This document shows positions 1 through 8,956 of a stretch of 64,000 bases of DNA, piece by piece (positions within the stretch are counted from its first letter, which is position 1; the number at the start of each line of letters is the position of its first letter). Location of the stretch: the NCBI GenBank assembly GCA_964652025.1, contig CAZYZX010000008.1, forward strand, positions 115,734-179,733, given 5' to 3'. The notes beneath the pieces are model-generated. The model was not told where the DNA came from. It made no database searches and saw nothing but the letters and a program-made list of their open reading frames with translations. The position numbers and the translations under genes were made by a program. This stretch comes from JAEXOD01 sp964652025. GTDB lineage: Bacteria > Bacteroidota > Ignavibacteria > Ignavibacteriales > Melioribacteraceae.

Positions 1-774
1 TTTAGCTTTGCAATTTTTAATAAGCTTTTTATAATTTTTATCATCACTATTTAAAATTGCAAAAGCACTTGGTTTAAGATTATCAAAAAGGATTTTTTTT
101 GCTTTAAGATAATTATTAAATGTACCATGAAAGTCTAAATGATCGTGAGCAATGTTTGTAAAAATTGCAACATCAAAATCTAAATTATCCACACGGTGTA
201 ATTGCAAACTGTGGGATGAAACTTCCATTACAGCATTTTTTACTCCATTGCTTAACATCTCAAAAAAATAGCCGTTTAATGTATGGGCTTCTGGAGTAGT
301 AAGCTTACTTACAATACTTTCTTTACCTAAATTTATTTCAATAGTGCCAATAAGTCCACATTTATCATTACCAAAAACTTGCTTTACAAGATAAGCTGTA
401 GTTGTTTTTCCCTTTGTTCCCGTAATCCCAACTAAATTTAATCTACTAGTAGGATTATCATAAAACTCTTTAGCAATATCTGCCAAAGCAATTCTGGTAT
501 CTTTAACTAATATTTTAACACACTCGCCATGTGTAAATAAATGCGCAGGTGCTGCATCATTATCTTGAAGCACTACGGCAGAGGCGCCATTATTTATAGC
601 ATCAACTATGTATTTATGTCCATCAGTTTTAAAGCCTTTTATAGCAAAAAATATAGAGCCCTTTTTAATATTGTTACTATTAATAGATAGCTCTTCTATC
701 ATAGTAAACTCAGGTCTACCGGTAACTTGTATAACTTTTATATTATTTAGTAAATCAGATAATCTTTTTTTCAT
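1..774 (-). CDS. murE: UDP-N-acetylmuramyl-tripeptide synthetase MurE (3' end outside window)
   Basis: Cytoplasmic Mur ligase that adds the third amino acid (usually meso-diaminopimelate) to UDP-MurNAc-L-Ala-D-Glu in peptidoglycan synthesis. I translated 258 uninterrupted codons from an ATG at 774 to the window edge. The N-terminal UDP-binding domain is followed by the ATP loop GTKGKT at about residues 119-124. Further on are the TTPEAHTL and EVSSHSL motifs, the 'TNIAHDHLDFHGT' motif and the 'YLKAKKILF' segment that holds the carbamylated lysine of the family. The ATG overlaps the ftsI stop as ATGA, so the two genes are probably translationally coupled. The C-terminal ligase domain, which would show the amino-acid specificity, lies outside the window. 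Confidence 0.93.
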   Translation of the reverse strand, partial: MKKRLSDLLNNIKVIQVTGRPEFTMIEELSINSNNIKKGSIFFAIKGFKTDGHKYIVDAINNGASAVVLQDNDAAPAHLFTHGECVKILVKDTRIALADIAKEFYDNPTSRLNLVGITGTKGKTTTAYLVKQVFGNDKCGLIGTIEINLGKESIVSKLTTPEAHTLNGYFFEMLSNGVKNAVMEVSSHSLQLHRVDNLDFDVAIFTNIAHDHLDFHGTFNNYLKAKKILFDNLKPSAFAILNSDDKNYKKLIKNCKAK

Positions 775-2765
775 TCATTTAACCCAATTTTTTCTGATTT
801 GCACTCTATAACACAAACAGAATTTGGGGATAATTTTTCCCCTGGCGTAATTGATTGCTTAACAACTTTACCTTTTCCTATAACTTTATACTTTACATTT
901 AAATCACTTAAAATAGCCACTGCTTCCCTAAGACTTAAATTAACCAAATCTGGCATACCGTTTTTTATGTTATAAGATTTTTTACTAACTTTATTTTCAC
1001 TTTTAGAATAATTTCCGTAAACTTCACTATTACTATTTTTAACCTGTTTCTTAATTTCTTTAGTCAAAATTTCAGTTGGTTTAACCCTAAAATCTGGTAA
1101 AAGTGTAACGTCTGCTTCAATTAATCTATCTGCAACGTTCTTAAAAATAGGGGCTGCAACACTACCGCCATATTTTGCCTTTTCGGGCGAACTTACCATT
1201 ATATAGCAAACAACTTTAGGTGCTTCGTAAGGGAAAAAGCCAACAAAAGAAGTGTAATAATTACTTTTTGAATATGAATTATTTTCTAATCTTTGGGTTG
1301 TTCCCGTTTTGCCACCAACTTTAACAGCTTCTAACTTAGCATTTTTTGCCGTGCCACGCTCAACCACATCTAACATAAAGCTTTTAATAATATTAGATGT
1401 TTTTTCACTAATAACTTGCCTTAATTTTACTGGTTTAAATTCTTCTACAGTATTATCGTAGTATTTTATTTGTTTAACTAATTGTGGCTTATATAAAACA
1501 CCACCATTTACTAATGCACAATAAGCAGAAACTAATTGAATGGGGGTGACCATTATTTCATAACCAAAAGACATAAACATTTGGGTAAGCTTATCAAACT
1601 TTTCTGGACGCTTTAATAATCCACCAGATTCACCCGGTAATTGTGTAAGTGCTTGGTTACCAAAACCAAAATCCCTTAAATACTTATAAAACAAATCTCT
1701 TTTTAATCTATCACTTAAAACCGCCATTCCAATATTACTGCTATTAACCACAACGTCTTTAACAGTTAGCGAGCCATATTCGTGAGTATCTCTAATTTTA
1801 ACCCCATTTGTGGAGTATGTTCCATTAAATGTGTTAACAAACTCTGTTGGCTTAACTTTATTTTCCTCTAATAAAATACTCATTATTATAGGTTTTATAG
1901 TACTTCCTGGTTCATAAGGATCTGTAATTGCCCTGTTTTTTCTTTGCTCGTTATTAAATTTGGAATAAGTATTAGGGTCAAAATTTGGATAATTAGAAAT
2001 AGCTAAAATTTCCCCAGTATTGGGGTCCATAATAATTCCTGTTGCAGAAGCACCACCAAAAGTTTCAATTCCTTTTTGTAATTCTTCATCTAAAATTTTT
2101 TGATAATTTAGATTTATAGTTAATGTTATTGTAGCACCATTTTTAGGTTTTTCGGATAACTCCTCGTTTATTGTTAGAAAATTGCCATGTACATCTCTTT
2201 CTATCATGTACTTGCCATTTTCCCCCTGCAATATTTTATTAAACTGCTTTTCTAAGCCTTCTATTCCCCTAAAATCATTATTTACATAACCTAAAACATG
2301 CGCCGCAATATTATTATAAGGATAAATTCTTGCATGCTTTTCTTCTTTTTTTACTGCATCAAGGTAAAAATCTGTTAGCAATATTTCTTTCTCTTTGCTT
2401 ACATTATCTTCTAATAGTACATTCCCTTTTTTAGAGTTTATTAAATTTTCATAATAACTTTTGCTTTTATTAAAAACTCTGCTAAAGGTTCTTATTAAAC
2501 TATCTTTATGCACTTTTTTAACAAGCATCCTTGTATCTACATAATAGCTCTTTTGGTCTTTTGAATAAGCTAAAATTTCTCCATTTCTATCCTTAATTAG
2601 TCCTCTTTCTGCATATGCATTAACAGTTTTACGTTGCTGCTTTTCCGCCAAAAATAACCAATAATCATGCTCTACCACTTGTGTTTTATACAAATGCATA
2701 ACAATCCTAACTGGCAGTACCATCACAACAATTAAAACTATAAATAAAACTTTTATTCTACTCAT
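771..2765 (-). CDS. ftsI: Penicillin-binding protein transpeptidase FtsI/PBP2 type with PASTA domain
   Basis: Septal DD-transpeptidase that cross-links peptidoglycan during division; a bitopic inner-membrane protein with a periplasmic catalytic domain. There is one N-terminal membrane segment (about residues 5-24), a pedestal/dimerisation domain, then the penicillin-binding domain. The three active-site motifs are present: S288-T-I-K291, S342-S-N344 and K486-T-G-T489. A single PASTA domain follows at about 605-660 ('MPDLVNLSLREAV'), as in SpoVD-like and Bacteroidota FtsI proteins. The start ATG lies inside the end of ftsL (8-bp overlap), and the stop overlaps the murE start. At 664 aa it has a normal length for PASTA-bearing FtsI. 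Confidence 0.95.
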   Translation of the reverse strand: MSRIKVLFIVLIVVMVLPVRIVMHLYKTQVVEHDYWLFLAEKQQRKTVNAYAERGLIKDRNGEILAYSKDQKSYYVDTRMLVKKVHKDSLIRTFSRVFNKSKSYYENLINSKKGNVLLEDNVSKEKEILLTDFYLDAVKKEEKHARIYPYNNIAAHVLGYVNNDFRGIEGLEKQFNKILQGENGKYMIERDVHGNFLTINEELSEKPKNGATITLTINLNYQKILDEELQKGIETFGGASATGIIMDPNTGEILAISNYPNFDPNTYSKFNNEQRKNRAITDPYEPGSTIKPIIMSILLEENKVKPTEFVNTFNGTYSTNGVKIRDTHEYGSLTVKDVVVNSSNIGMAVLSDRLKRDLFYKYLRDFGFGNQALTQLPGESGGLLKRPEKFDKLTQMFMSFGYEIMVTPIQLVSAYCALVNGGVLYKPQLVKQIKYYDNTVEEFKPVKLRQVISEKTSNIIKSFMLDVVERGTAKNAKLEAVKVGGKTGTTQRLENNSYSKSNYYTSFVGFFPYEAPKVVCYIMVSSPEKAKYGGSVAAPIFKNVADRLIEADVTLLPDFRVKPTEILTKEIKKQVKNSNSEVYGNYSKSENKVSKKSYNIKNGMPDLVNLSLREAVAILSDLNVKYKVIGKGKVVKQSITPGEKLSPNSVCVIECKSEKIGLNE

Positions 2766-3078
2766 AAATTTTATTTAATCTTTTCTCAAGGGACATAATT
2801 TTATCTTTAGAAATTTGAAGTTCACCTACACCTTCGTAATTATACTCTAAATAAAGAGAATCCACCGCTAATTTAGAAATTCTATCTTCTGCGCTTAATT
2901 TTTGAATTTGGATAATTTTATCGTTTATCTTCTCATTCATTAGTTTTAAGCTATCTTCTAACAAAACTTTTTTTCTAACTAATTTTTTAACTTCTGTGCT
3001 AGATACAACATAAGCAGAAAAAGATACAACTATAACTAAAACAATAATAATCAATTTAACTAAAAATTTATTACTCAT
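2758..3078 (-). CDS. ftsL: FtsL-like small bitopic division protein
   Basis: Position decides the name: it sits between rsmH and ftsI exactly where ftsL lies in dcw clusters. The 106-aa product has one N-terminal membrane segment (about residues 7-26) followed by a heptad-like, leucine- and lysine-rich periplasmic coiled coil, the standard FtsL architecture. FtsL proteins join FtsB and FtsQ to activate FtsW/FtsI at the septum. The sequence itself is poorly conserved, so the assignment rests on topology and synteny. The start overlaps the rsmH stop as ATGA and the end overlaps ftsI by 8 bp. Confidence 0.8.
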   Translation of the reverse strand: MSNKFLVKLIIIVLVIVVSFSAYVVSSTEVKKLVRKKVLLEDSLKLMNEKINDKIIQIQKLSAEDRISKLAVDSLYLEYNYEGVGELQISKDKIMSLEKRLNKIYE

Positions 3079-3995
3079 ACTTTTTCCGCTACTCTTAGTT
3101 TAGCACTTCTGCTTCGTCTATTCTTGCTTATCTCTTTATCATCCGGTACAATAGGCTTTTTAGTAACAGGTTTTAACGTTTTTACCTTATTACATACACA
3201 AATAGGAAAGTTTGGCGGACAGATACAATCTTTTTCCGCATATTTAAATACTTCTTTTACAATTCTGTCTTCTAACGAATGATAAGAAATTACAGCAATT
3301 TTTCCACCAGGTTTTAGTAAATCAATCGCTTTTTCTAAAAAACTTTTTAAATCTTCTAATTCATTATTTACATAAATGCGTAGTGCTTGAAAAACCCTAG
3401 ATAAAGCAGCTGGGCGTTTATCAATTGGTGTTATGCTTTCCACTATTTCCCTTAGCTGCTTTGTACTAAAAAACGGCTCCAATTCTCTTTTTTCTACAAT
3501 TAGCCTTGCTATTTTATAAGATTTTTTCTCTTCACCATACTTATACAATATATCAGCAATTTCATCTTCTTTAAACGTATTTAGAACCTCAGCAGCGCTT
3601 ATTCCACTACTTTTATCCATTCTTAAATCTAAAACAGTGTCTTCTCGGTAAGTAAATCCTTCTTCTTTATTATCCAACTGATAAGAAGAAACCCCTAAAT
3701 CTGCTAATATTCCATCATAACTTTCTATAAACTCAATCTTAGATATCTTATCAATCTCTGCGTAACTTGCATTATAAATTGTAACGCGTGGGTCATCTTT
3801 AAACTTATTTTTAGAATAATTTATCGCTTCTATATCTTTATCTGTACATATAACTTTAGCATTAGGTCCTAATTTATCTAGTAGCAACTTAGTATGACCA
3901 CCAAAACCCAATGTAGCATCAAAATAATTGCCATTTTGGTCATTCAATATGTAAAGAACACTAACTTCTGGTAAAACCGGAATATGTTTTTCCAT
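3075..3995 (-). CDS. rsmH: 16S rRNA (cytosine1402-N4)-methyltransferase RsmH
   Basis: SAM-dependent enzyme (formerly MraW) that methylates N4 of C1402 in the 16S rRNA P-site. The 306-aa length is normal. The SAM-binding loop 'DATLGFGGHTKLLL' is near residue 23, followed by 'GILADLGVSSYQLD', and the family block 'KRPAALSRVFQALRIYVNNE' lies in the second half. A cysteine-rich stretch (CICPPNFPICVC) and the basic tail 'RRSRSAKLRVAEK' are also typical. It begins one base after the mraZ stop and overlaps ftsL, so it is the second gene of the dcw operon. Confidence 0.96.
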   Translation of the reverse strand: MEKHIPVLPEVSVLYILNDQNGNYFDATLGFGGHTKLLLDKLGPNAKVICTDKDIEAINYSKNKFKDDPRVTIYNASYAEIDKISKIEFIESYDGILADLGVSSYQLDNKEEGFTYREDTVLDLRMDKSSGISAAEVLNTFKEDEIADILYKYGEEKKSYKIARLIVEKRELEPFFSTKQLREIVESITPIDKRPAALSRVFQALRIYVNNELEDLKSFLEKAIDLLKPGGKIAVISYHSLEDRIVKEVFKYAEKDCICPPNFPICVCNKVKTLKPVTKKPIVPDDKEISKNRRSRSAKLRVAEKV

Positions 3996-3996
3996 A

Positions 3997-4440
3997 TTAA
4001 TCTTTTTTCATTACCTCTTCAGCTATCTCTTCGTAAGGCTTTTTAATTGACGCTTTAAAGTTTTGATAAATTACGGGGTTCCAAAGCTCTAAATGGTTTC
4101 TTGCTCCTAATATAAAAACTTCTTTCTCTATGCCTGCAAAATCTAATAGCGCTTTTGGAATTAATAACCTTGCTTGAGTATCTAAAACCTCTTCGTTTGC
4201 ATATTCAAATAACATACACATAAACGCGCTATCTGTGCTATCAAATTCATCTAACTTATCTAATCTTGGTTCTACTTCTTTTTCCCAAATATCTTTAGGA
4301 TACAAATAAATGCATTGCCTTAAACCGCGCGTCATCATAAATCTTTCTTCCGCTTCTGGGCTTAAGTTTCTCCTAAATTTTACCGGTATACTTAACCGAT
4401 TTTTAGGGTCTATTGAATATGTGTAACTTCCGTAGAACAT
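3997..4440 (-). CDS. mraZ: Transcriptional regulator MraZ
   Basis: First gene of the division/cell-wall operon. MraZ is a ring-forming AbrB-fold DNA-binding protein that binds repeats in its own promoter. The 147-aa protein has two MraZ repeats: 'YSIDPKNRLSIPVKFRR' at the N terminus and 'LDTQARLLIPKALLDFAGI' in the second half, followed by 'LGARNHLELWNP'. These carry the D-x-x-x-R core that contacts DNA. The ATG at 4440 lacks a clear Shine-Dalgarno sequence. The phased repeats just upstream (4461-4500) are the likely operator, implying autoregulation. Confidence 0.95.
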   Translation of the reverse strand: MFYGSYTYSIDPKNRLSIPVKFRRNLSPEAEERFMMTRGLRQCIYLYPKDIWEKEVEPRLDKLDEFDSTDSAFMCMLFEYANEEVLDTQARLLIPKALLDFAGIEKEVFILGARNHLELWNPVIYQNFKASIKKPYEEIAEEVMKKD

Positions 4441-4460
4441 TTTATGCTTTTATCTGCTTT

Positions 4461-4500
4461 TTTTGACCGTTTTTGACACTTTTCAACATTTTTTACCACT
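4461..4500 (-). promoter_or_regulatory. Putative MraZ operator: four 10-bp-phased repeats
   Basis: Four consecutive 10-bp units lie directly upstream of mraZ. On the minus strand they read AGTGGTAAAA, AATGTTGAAA, AGTGTCAAAA and ACGGTCAAAA. Known MraZ sites are TGGG- or AAAGTG-like direct repeats spaced about one helical turn apart, which matches the array. No binding data can be seen, so the operator role is an inference from position and phasing. Confidence 0.55.
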
Positions 4501-4540
4501 AAAGTGTAAAATAACAGTATTTTAATTTAAAAAGCAAGTT

Positions 4541-4590
4541 TTTTTACATTTTTTTTACACTTTTTTTGCTTTTTTTTATGGATTTTTTAG
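4541..4590 (-). promoter_or_regulatory. Second phased A-tract block upstream of the dcw operon
   Basis: A further run of roughly 10-11 bp units: on the plus strand tttttacatt, ttttttacac, tttttttgct, tttttttatg and gattttttag. Two units share the AAAGTGT/AATGT core (minus strand) of the MraZ-like block. It may be an auxiliary operator or a bent UP-like element. A possible weak promoter (TTGCTT, 17-bp spacing, TTATTT on the minus strand) lies between the two blocks. Confidence 0.3.
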
Positions 4591-4757
4591 GCAAGAATAT
4601 TATTCCCCTTACAATTTGCAATTAACTAATTATAATATAATAAATTATACTTATTTATTTAATAAAAGTTATAAGGTTTTTTAGGGTTAATTATTAATAA
4701 ATTTTAGGTTAAAAAATTATTAATTCCCACTGCGGAAAGTATGTTTATAAAGCAAAG

Positions 4758-4777
4758 TTATCCACAAGTTATCCACA
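4758..4777. other. Two tandem perfect DnaA boxes next to AT-rich DNA (candidate oriC or DnaA target)
   Basis: The consensus DnaA box TTATCCACA occurs twice in direct orientation, at 4758-4766 and 4769-4777, with start points 11 bp apart, about one helical turn. The 110 bp to the left (about 4621-4730) is almost pure A/T, as expected for a DNA unwinding element. Single copies of the same 9-mer also occur inside coding sequence near 185 and 23211, so one copy alone means little; the tandem intergenic pair is what stands out. The rest of the 438-bp gap holds the MraZ-like repeats and a terminator. Confidence 0.5.
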
Positions 4778-4827
4778 TTATTTTTGCATTTTCTTAAAAT
4801 TAAATAGAGATTGCACAAATAAAAAAA

Positions 4828-4854
4828 GGCTTATTAAACAAAAGTTAATAAGCC
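4828..4854 (-). terminator. Intrinsic terminator after the S46 peptidase gene
   Basis: Perfect 10-bp stem GGCTTATTAA/TTAATAAGCC with a 7-nt loop, followed on the minus strand by a T-run (the A-run at 4821-4827). It lies 24 bp beyond the peptidase stop codon. Confidence 0.75.
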
Positions 4855-4878
4855 CTTTAAAATTAAAATTACTAAATA

Positions 4879-7026
4879 TTACTTTATTTTACCATTAATC
4901 AATTCTTGCTTAATTCTTTCAGCACCTGCTAAATCACCTAAAATTTCTAAAATACCATTAGAAGTAACACCAATACACCTATTATATTGTTCGTCATATA
5001 AAAAGTCTCCAGCTAAGCTTTCAATGTTTCCATCAAATGCAATTCCAACTACTTCCCCTTTTGTGTTAATAATTGGGCTACCACTGCTGCCACCCGTAAT
5101 ATCTGCGGTTAACGAAAAATTATATGGTGTATTTAAATCGAAATTTTTACCCGGTTCTGCCCAACGTTTTGGTAAATCCCAAGGATATTTTTTATTAAAA
5201 GAGTAATATCTATCATACATTCCATAAAATGTAGTAATTGGTGGTGCTATAGTTCCGTTATATTCGTATCCTTTAACAATTCCATCAGAAATACGTAAGG
5301 TAAAAGTTGCATCTGGTGGTACATTACTTCCATAAACCGTATATAACACTTCTCCCAACATATTTTCTAAATCTGCTTGTGCTTTTAATATTTCGTCCTC
5401 TTTTTCAACGTATTTTTCATAATCTTTTCTTGTATTAAACACAAAATTTATTACTGGGTCTTTACTGTTGTTTACTGCGCTAAGACCTTCATAAAATAGT
5501 TTTCTAACTTTTTCCTTATCTCTTAAAATAGTATTATTTAATAAGTTTTTAGCAGCTTCTTCTCCATTGTTGCCATTATATAGCATTTTTACAAAGGCGT
5601 TATCTTTGCCAAGATTCATTTTTATTACATCTAATAAAATTGCAAGTCTTTTTAGCTCTGCAGTTTCGTCATAAGTGTGTTTTGCTTTTTCTTTTCCAAA
5701 ACGATTTTTACTATTATCAAAAGCCTCATCAATACCACTATCTATAAATTTTTTAAGGCTATCGTTTAAGCTTGTATAATTACGCTTTTTTAAGTCTTCT
5801 GATAGTGTGTAAAGTTTTAATGCAGTTTTAAATAAGTTTACGTTTAAAGCTCTATAATTTAAATTATACCCAGCTTTAATATTTCCAAACTGGTCTAACT
5901 CTTTTTGCAATTCTTCAATCGAGCTCCAAATGTGCCCATATTTTTCTTTAAGTTTGGGGTCATTAAGAACAATAGATTTAAGCTCGTTTTCAAAAAGTTG
6001 CTTGCGTTTTAATAAATAAGGATTGATAACAGCATTATACTCTCCGACTATAACCTTAGCTGTGTTAGAAATAGCACCCATCTCTGCAATTAATTCCTCT
6101 GCATTATCTGGGTACATTTCGATAAGTTCATAATACATTTTCATTAAATGTTGAAAAATATAAGCGCTATTTTTAGATTCAACTTTACCCATATATTTAA
6201 GTTGAGCAACTGTTTTTGCGCGCTGTGTTTTTCCCGGATTTCCTACAACAAACAAAAGTTCATCTGGTTGTGGACCTGACGAACTAAATTTAAAGTAGTT
6301 TTCAATTTTTGCAGGTTTTCCATTTTCGTCATAAGCGCGTAAAAAGGCAAAATCCGCTCCATATCTTGGATAAGTAAAATTATCTGGATCCCCACCATAT
6401 AAGCCAACAGAAGACTCGTTAAAATAAACTGCACGAACGTCGTTATACCTTTTATATCCATAAATAGAGTACTTACTACCATTATAAAATGGAACAAGAA
6501 CACAGTTTAATCCCGTGTTTTCTTCATATTCTTTTTTAATATCTGCTAAAATCTCTGCTTTGGATTTATCTTTATTTAGCCTAAGCTTTTCTTTTATCTC
6601 GCTTGTAATATCTTGCATAAATACTAAGTTATCTACAAAAACGCCATCCACTTTTCTTTCATCGGCTAAGGTTGGGGCATAAAATCCGTTTTTATCAATA
6701 TTTTCCCCATCCTTTTGTATTCTTTCACTTACAAAATCTATACAATGGTGGTTGGTCATTATTAATCCATCTTCGGAAACAAATGATGCAGAGCACCAAG
6801 AAGCAAATTTTAATGCAGATAATTTTACTTTTTCCACCCATTTATCAGTCGCATCAAATCCATAACGACTTTTGAAATAACTTTTAGGGAATTCATCAAA
6901 AGTCCAACTTTTCCCCATGTCATATTTACCAACTGCTAAGGTATCAAAAAAGTAATATTGTGCATTAACTAAATTATTACTAATTATTACAATTAATAAA
7001 ACAATAGAAAAGGTTATTTTTTTCAT
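4879..7026 (-). CDS. S46 family dipeptidyl peptidase, DPP7-like
   Basis: Secreted or periplasmic serine exopeptidase that releases dipeptides from the N terminus of oligopeptides. An N-terminal signal peptide ending near 'NLVNAQ' is followed by the chymotrypsin-like half with the catalytic His motif 'TNHHC' (H93/H94). A large helical insert follows, then the catalytic serine motif 'GGSSGSPI' (S648). Eighteen residues after this serine is glycine (G666, in 'AFDGN'). That position is Gly in DPP7, which prefers hydrophobic P1 residues, and Arg in the acidic-specific DPP11. Length 715 aa is normal for the family. It is transcribed alone, toward the dcw promoter region. Confidence 0.93.
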   Translation of the reverse strand: MKKITFSIVLLIVIISNNLVNAQYYFFDTLAVGKYDMGKSWTFDEFPKSYFKSRYGFDATDKWVEKVKLSALKFASWCSASFVSEDGLIMTNHHCIDFVSERIQKDGENIDKNGFYAPTLADERKVDGVFVDNLVFMQDITSEIKEKLRLNKDKSKAEILADIKKEYEENTGLNCVLVPFYNGSKYSIYGYKRYNDVRAVYFNESSVGLYGGDPDNFTYPRYGADFAFLRAYDENGKPAKIENYFKFSSSGPQPDELLFVVGNPGKTQRAKTVAQLKYMGKVESKNSAYIFQHLMKMYYELIEMYPDNAEELIAEMGAISNTAKVIVGEYNAVINPYLLKRKQLFENELKSIVLNDPKLKEKYGHIWSSIEELQKELDQFGNIKAGYNLNYRALNVNLFKTALKLYTLSEDLKKRNYTSLNDSLKKFIDSGIDEAFDNSKNRFGKEKAKHTYDETAELKRLAILLDVIKMNLGKDNAFVKMLYNGNNGEEAAKNLLNNTILRDKEKVRKLFYEGLSAVNNSKDPVINFVFNTRKDYEKYVEKEDEILKAQADLENMLGEVLYTVYGSNVPPDATFTLRISDGIVKGYEYNGTIAPPITTFYGMYDRYYSFNKKYPWDLPKRWAEPGKNFDLNTPYNFSLTADITGGSSGSPIINTKGEVVGIAFDGNIESLAGDFLYDEQYNRCIGVTSNGILEILGDLAGAERIKQELINGKIK

Positions 7027-7120
7027 AACAAGCCCATTTTAATTAAAAATTATTATTACCAAATTTAAGTAAATCCAATATTAAATGCTAAGAAATATCT
7101 AAAATTTGATAACAAATACA

Positions 7121-7357
7121 TTAAATAAATAGATGTGGGAAAGAATAAGATTCTATTTTTTTCTCGTCTGTTGTATTGCCATTACAATTAGAACAATGTT
7201 TAACATAATAAACAGAAGGAATTTCGTAATTATTGGGTACTAAAAACCCAACAATAGATTGACAGTTTTCGCACTGCACAACATGATAATCAGAAAGCTT
7301 ACTTTTGCACTCTGGGCATAATATGCACCCATCTTTTATATTATTAGTATTTTCCAT
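7121..7357 (-). CDS. Small zinc-ribbon-like protein of unknown function
   Basis: A 78-aa protein with three CxxC pairs: 'CILCPEC' near the N terminus, 'CENC' in the middle and 'CSNC' toward the C terminus, plus nearby cysteines. This pattern suggests one or two zinc ribbons. It is not part of a recognised family that I can name. It is a lone minus-strand gene between the S46 peptidase and the phosphomannomutase. The 192 bp between it and the next gene is AT-rich with no structure I could identify. Confidence 0.6.
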   Translation of the reverse strand: MENTNNIKDGCILCPECKSKLSDYHVVQCENCQSIVGFLVPNNYEIPSVYYVKHCSNCNGNTTDEKKIESYSFPHLFI

Positions 7358-7549
7358 ACAAAAGATTACTTTACAAGCTAAATTGTTACATTGTGCAAAG
7401 TGTTTAGAATTAGTATAATTATTGCTAATATAAACCTCAAAAAAATTTTTTTTGTAAAAATAAATTACTATTTTTAAACATTCTATGTAAAAATTTATAC
7501 TATATTTAAAATTGCACTAAAAATAAATTAATAAATGGAGTAAAAACTT

Positions 7550-8896
7550 ATGGACAGAATTCCCGGATTTAAAGCTTACGACATTCGTGGAAAAGTGCCC
7601 GGAGAACTGAACACTGATTTAGCTTATAAAGTGGGTAGGGCTATAACAAAATATCTTCAACCTAAATCGGTAGTTATAGGTAGAGACGTTAGAAAATCAT
7701 CACCAGAATTAGCAGAAGCATTAACAAAAGGTTTTACAGATTGTGGTGTTAATGTATACGATTTAGGTATGTGCGGAACTGAAATGATTTATTTTGGTAC
7801 CCCATATTTAGATGCAGATTGCGGCGTTATGATTACCGCAAGCCATAACCCACCAGAATATAACGGATTAAAATTTGTTAAAAAAGGTTCCGTTCCAATG
7901 GGTTACGAAAGTGGATTAGCAGAAATTGAGCAAATGATTTTGAAAGATGACCTTGCACCTATTACAGAAAATAAAGGCGAGGTTATTAAAAAAGATATAA
8001 TGAAGGAATTTATTGAACGCGTTAATACATTTTACGATAGAAATAGGATTAAGCCATTTAAGGTTGTTGTTAATGCGGGTAATGGTTGCGTTGGACCAGC
8101 TTTAGATGCTTTAGAGCCATTTTTACCAATTAAAATGATTAAAGTTTTTCACGAACCAGATAGCAACTTTCCAAATGGCGTACCTAATCCATTACTACCA
8201 GAAAATAGACAACCGACTATTGACGCCATTAACAAATACGAAGCAGATTTGGGCGTTGCTTGGGATGGTGACTACGATAGATGCTTCTTTTTTGATGAAA
8301 AAGGGAATTTTATAGAAGGATACTATATTGTAGCTCTTTTAGCTAAATCTATATTAAAAAAACACCCTGGTGAAAAAATTGTACACGACCCTCGTTTAAC
8401 ATGGAACACTATAGATGAAGTAAATCGCGCACATGGTGTGGCTGTAGTTTCCAAAAGTGGTCATGCATTTATTAAACAAAAAATGCGCGAAGTTAACGCA
8501 GTTTATGGTGGAGAGATGTCTGCTCATCACTATTTTAGAGAAAATTATTACTCAGATAGTGGTTTAATTCCGTTCCTTTTAATTTTACAATTGATGAGTG
8601 ATGAAAACAAATCTCTTTATGAACTTGTTAACGATATGATTGCAGCTTATCCTTGCAGTGGAGAAATTAATTCCACAGTTACAGATGCACAAAGCAAACT
8701 CGCATTAATTAAAGAAAAATATTCTGATGGTAAAATTGATGAATTAGATGGTATTAGCGTAGAGTATGATAATTGGCGCTTTAATGTAAGAACAAGCAAT
8801 ACCGAACCTTTAATTAGGTTAAATGTAGAAGCTAAAGGTGATGCTAAACTTATGCGTCAAAAAACCGAAGAACTTTTAAATATTATACGTAGTTAA
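7550..8896 (+). CDS. manB: Phosphomannomutase/phosphoglucomutase
   Basis: Cytoplasmic alpha-D-phosphohexomutase interconverting hexose 1- and 6-phosphates for nucleotide-sugar and polysaccharide synthesis. All four active-site loops are visible: the phosphoserine loop 'TASHNPPEYNG' (S98), the metal loop D239-G-D-x-D243-R, the sugar-binding loop 'GGEMSAHHYF' and the phosphate-binding loop 'RTSNTEPLIR'. The 'GEMSAHHYF' form is the one seen in bifunctional PMM/PGM and ManB enzymes. The 448-aa length is typical. GGAG lies about a dozen bases before the ATG. A small unknown gene follows on the same strand. Confidence 0.93.
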   Translation: MDRIPGFKAYDIRGKVPGELNTDLAYKVGRAITKYLQPKSVVIGRDVRKSSPELAEALTKGFTDCGVNVYDLGMCGTEMIYFGTPYLDADCGVMITASHNPPEYNGLKFVKKGSVPMGYESGLAEIEQMILKDDLAPITENKGEVIKKDIMKEFIERVNTFYDRNRIKPFKVVVNAGNGCVGPALDALEPFLPIKMIKVFHEPDSNFPNGVPNPLLPENRQPTIDAINKYEADLGVAWDGDYDRCFFFDEKGNFIEGYYIVALLAKSILKKHPGEKIVHDPRLTWNTIDEVNRAHGVAVVSKSGHAFIKQKMREVNAVYGGEMSAHHYFRENYYSDSGLIPFLLILQLMSDENKSLYELVNDMIAAYPCSGEINSTVTDAQSKLALIKEKYSDGKIDELDGISVEYDNWRFNVRTSNTEPLIRLNVEAKGDAKLMRQKTEELLNIIRS

Positions 8897-8956
8897 CGGA
8901 ACTTTTATTTTTATCATACGTCTAATTTAACTAAAACAATACGGAGTTAACTTAAA

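Noticed and set aside
185..193. Single perfect DnaA box TTATCCACA inside murE (another near 23211 in the capsid gene)
   Set aside because: Both lie in coding sequence as isolated copies and are expected by chance in a window of this size.
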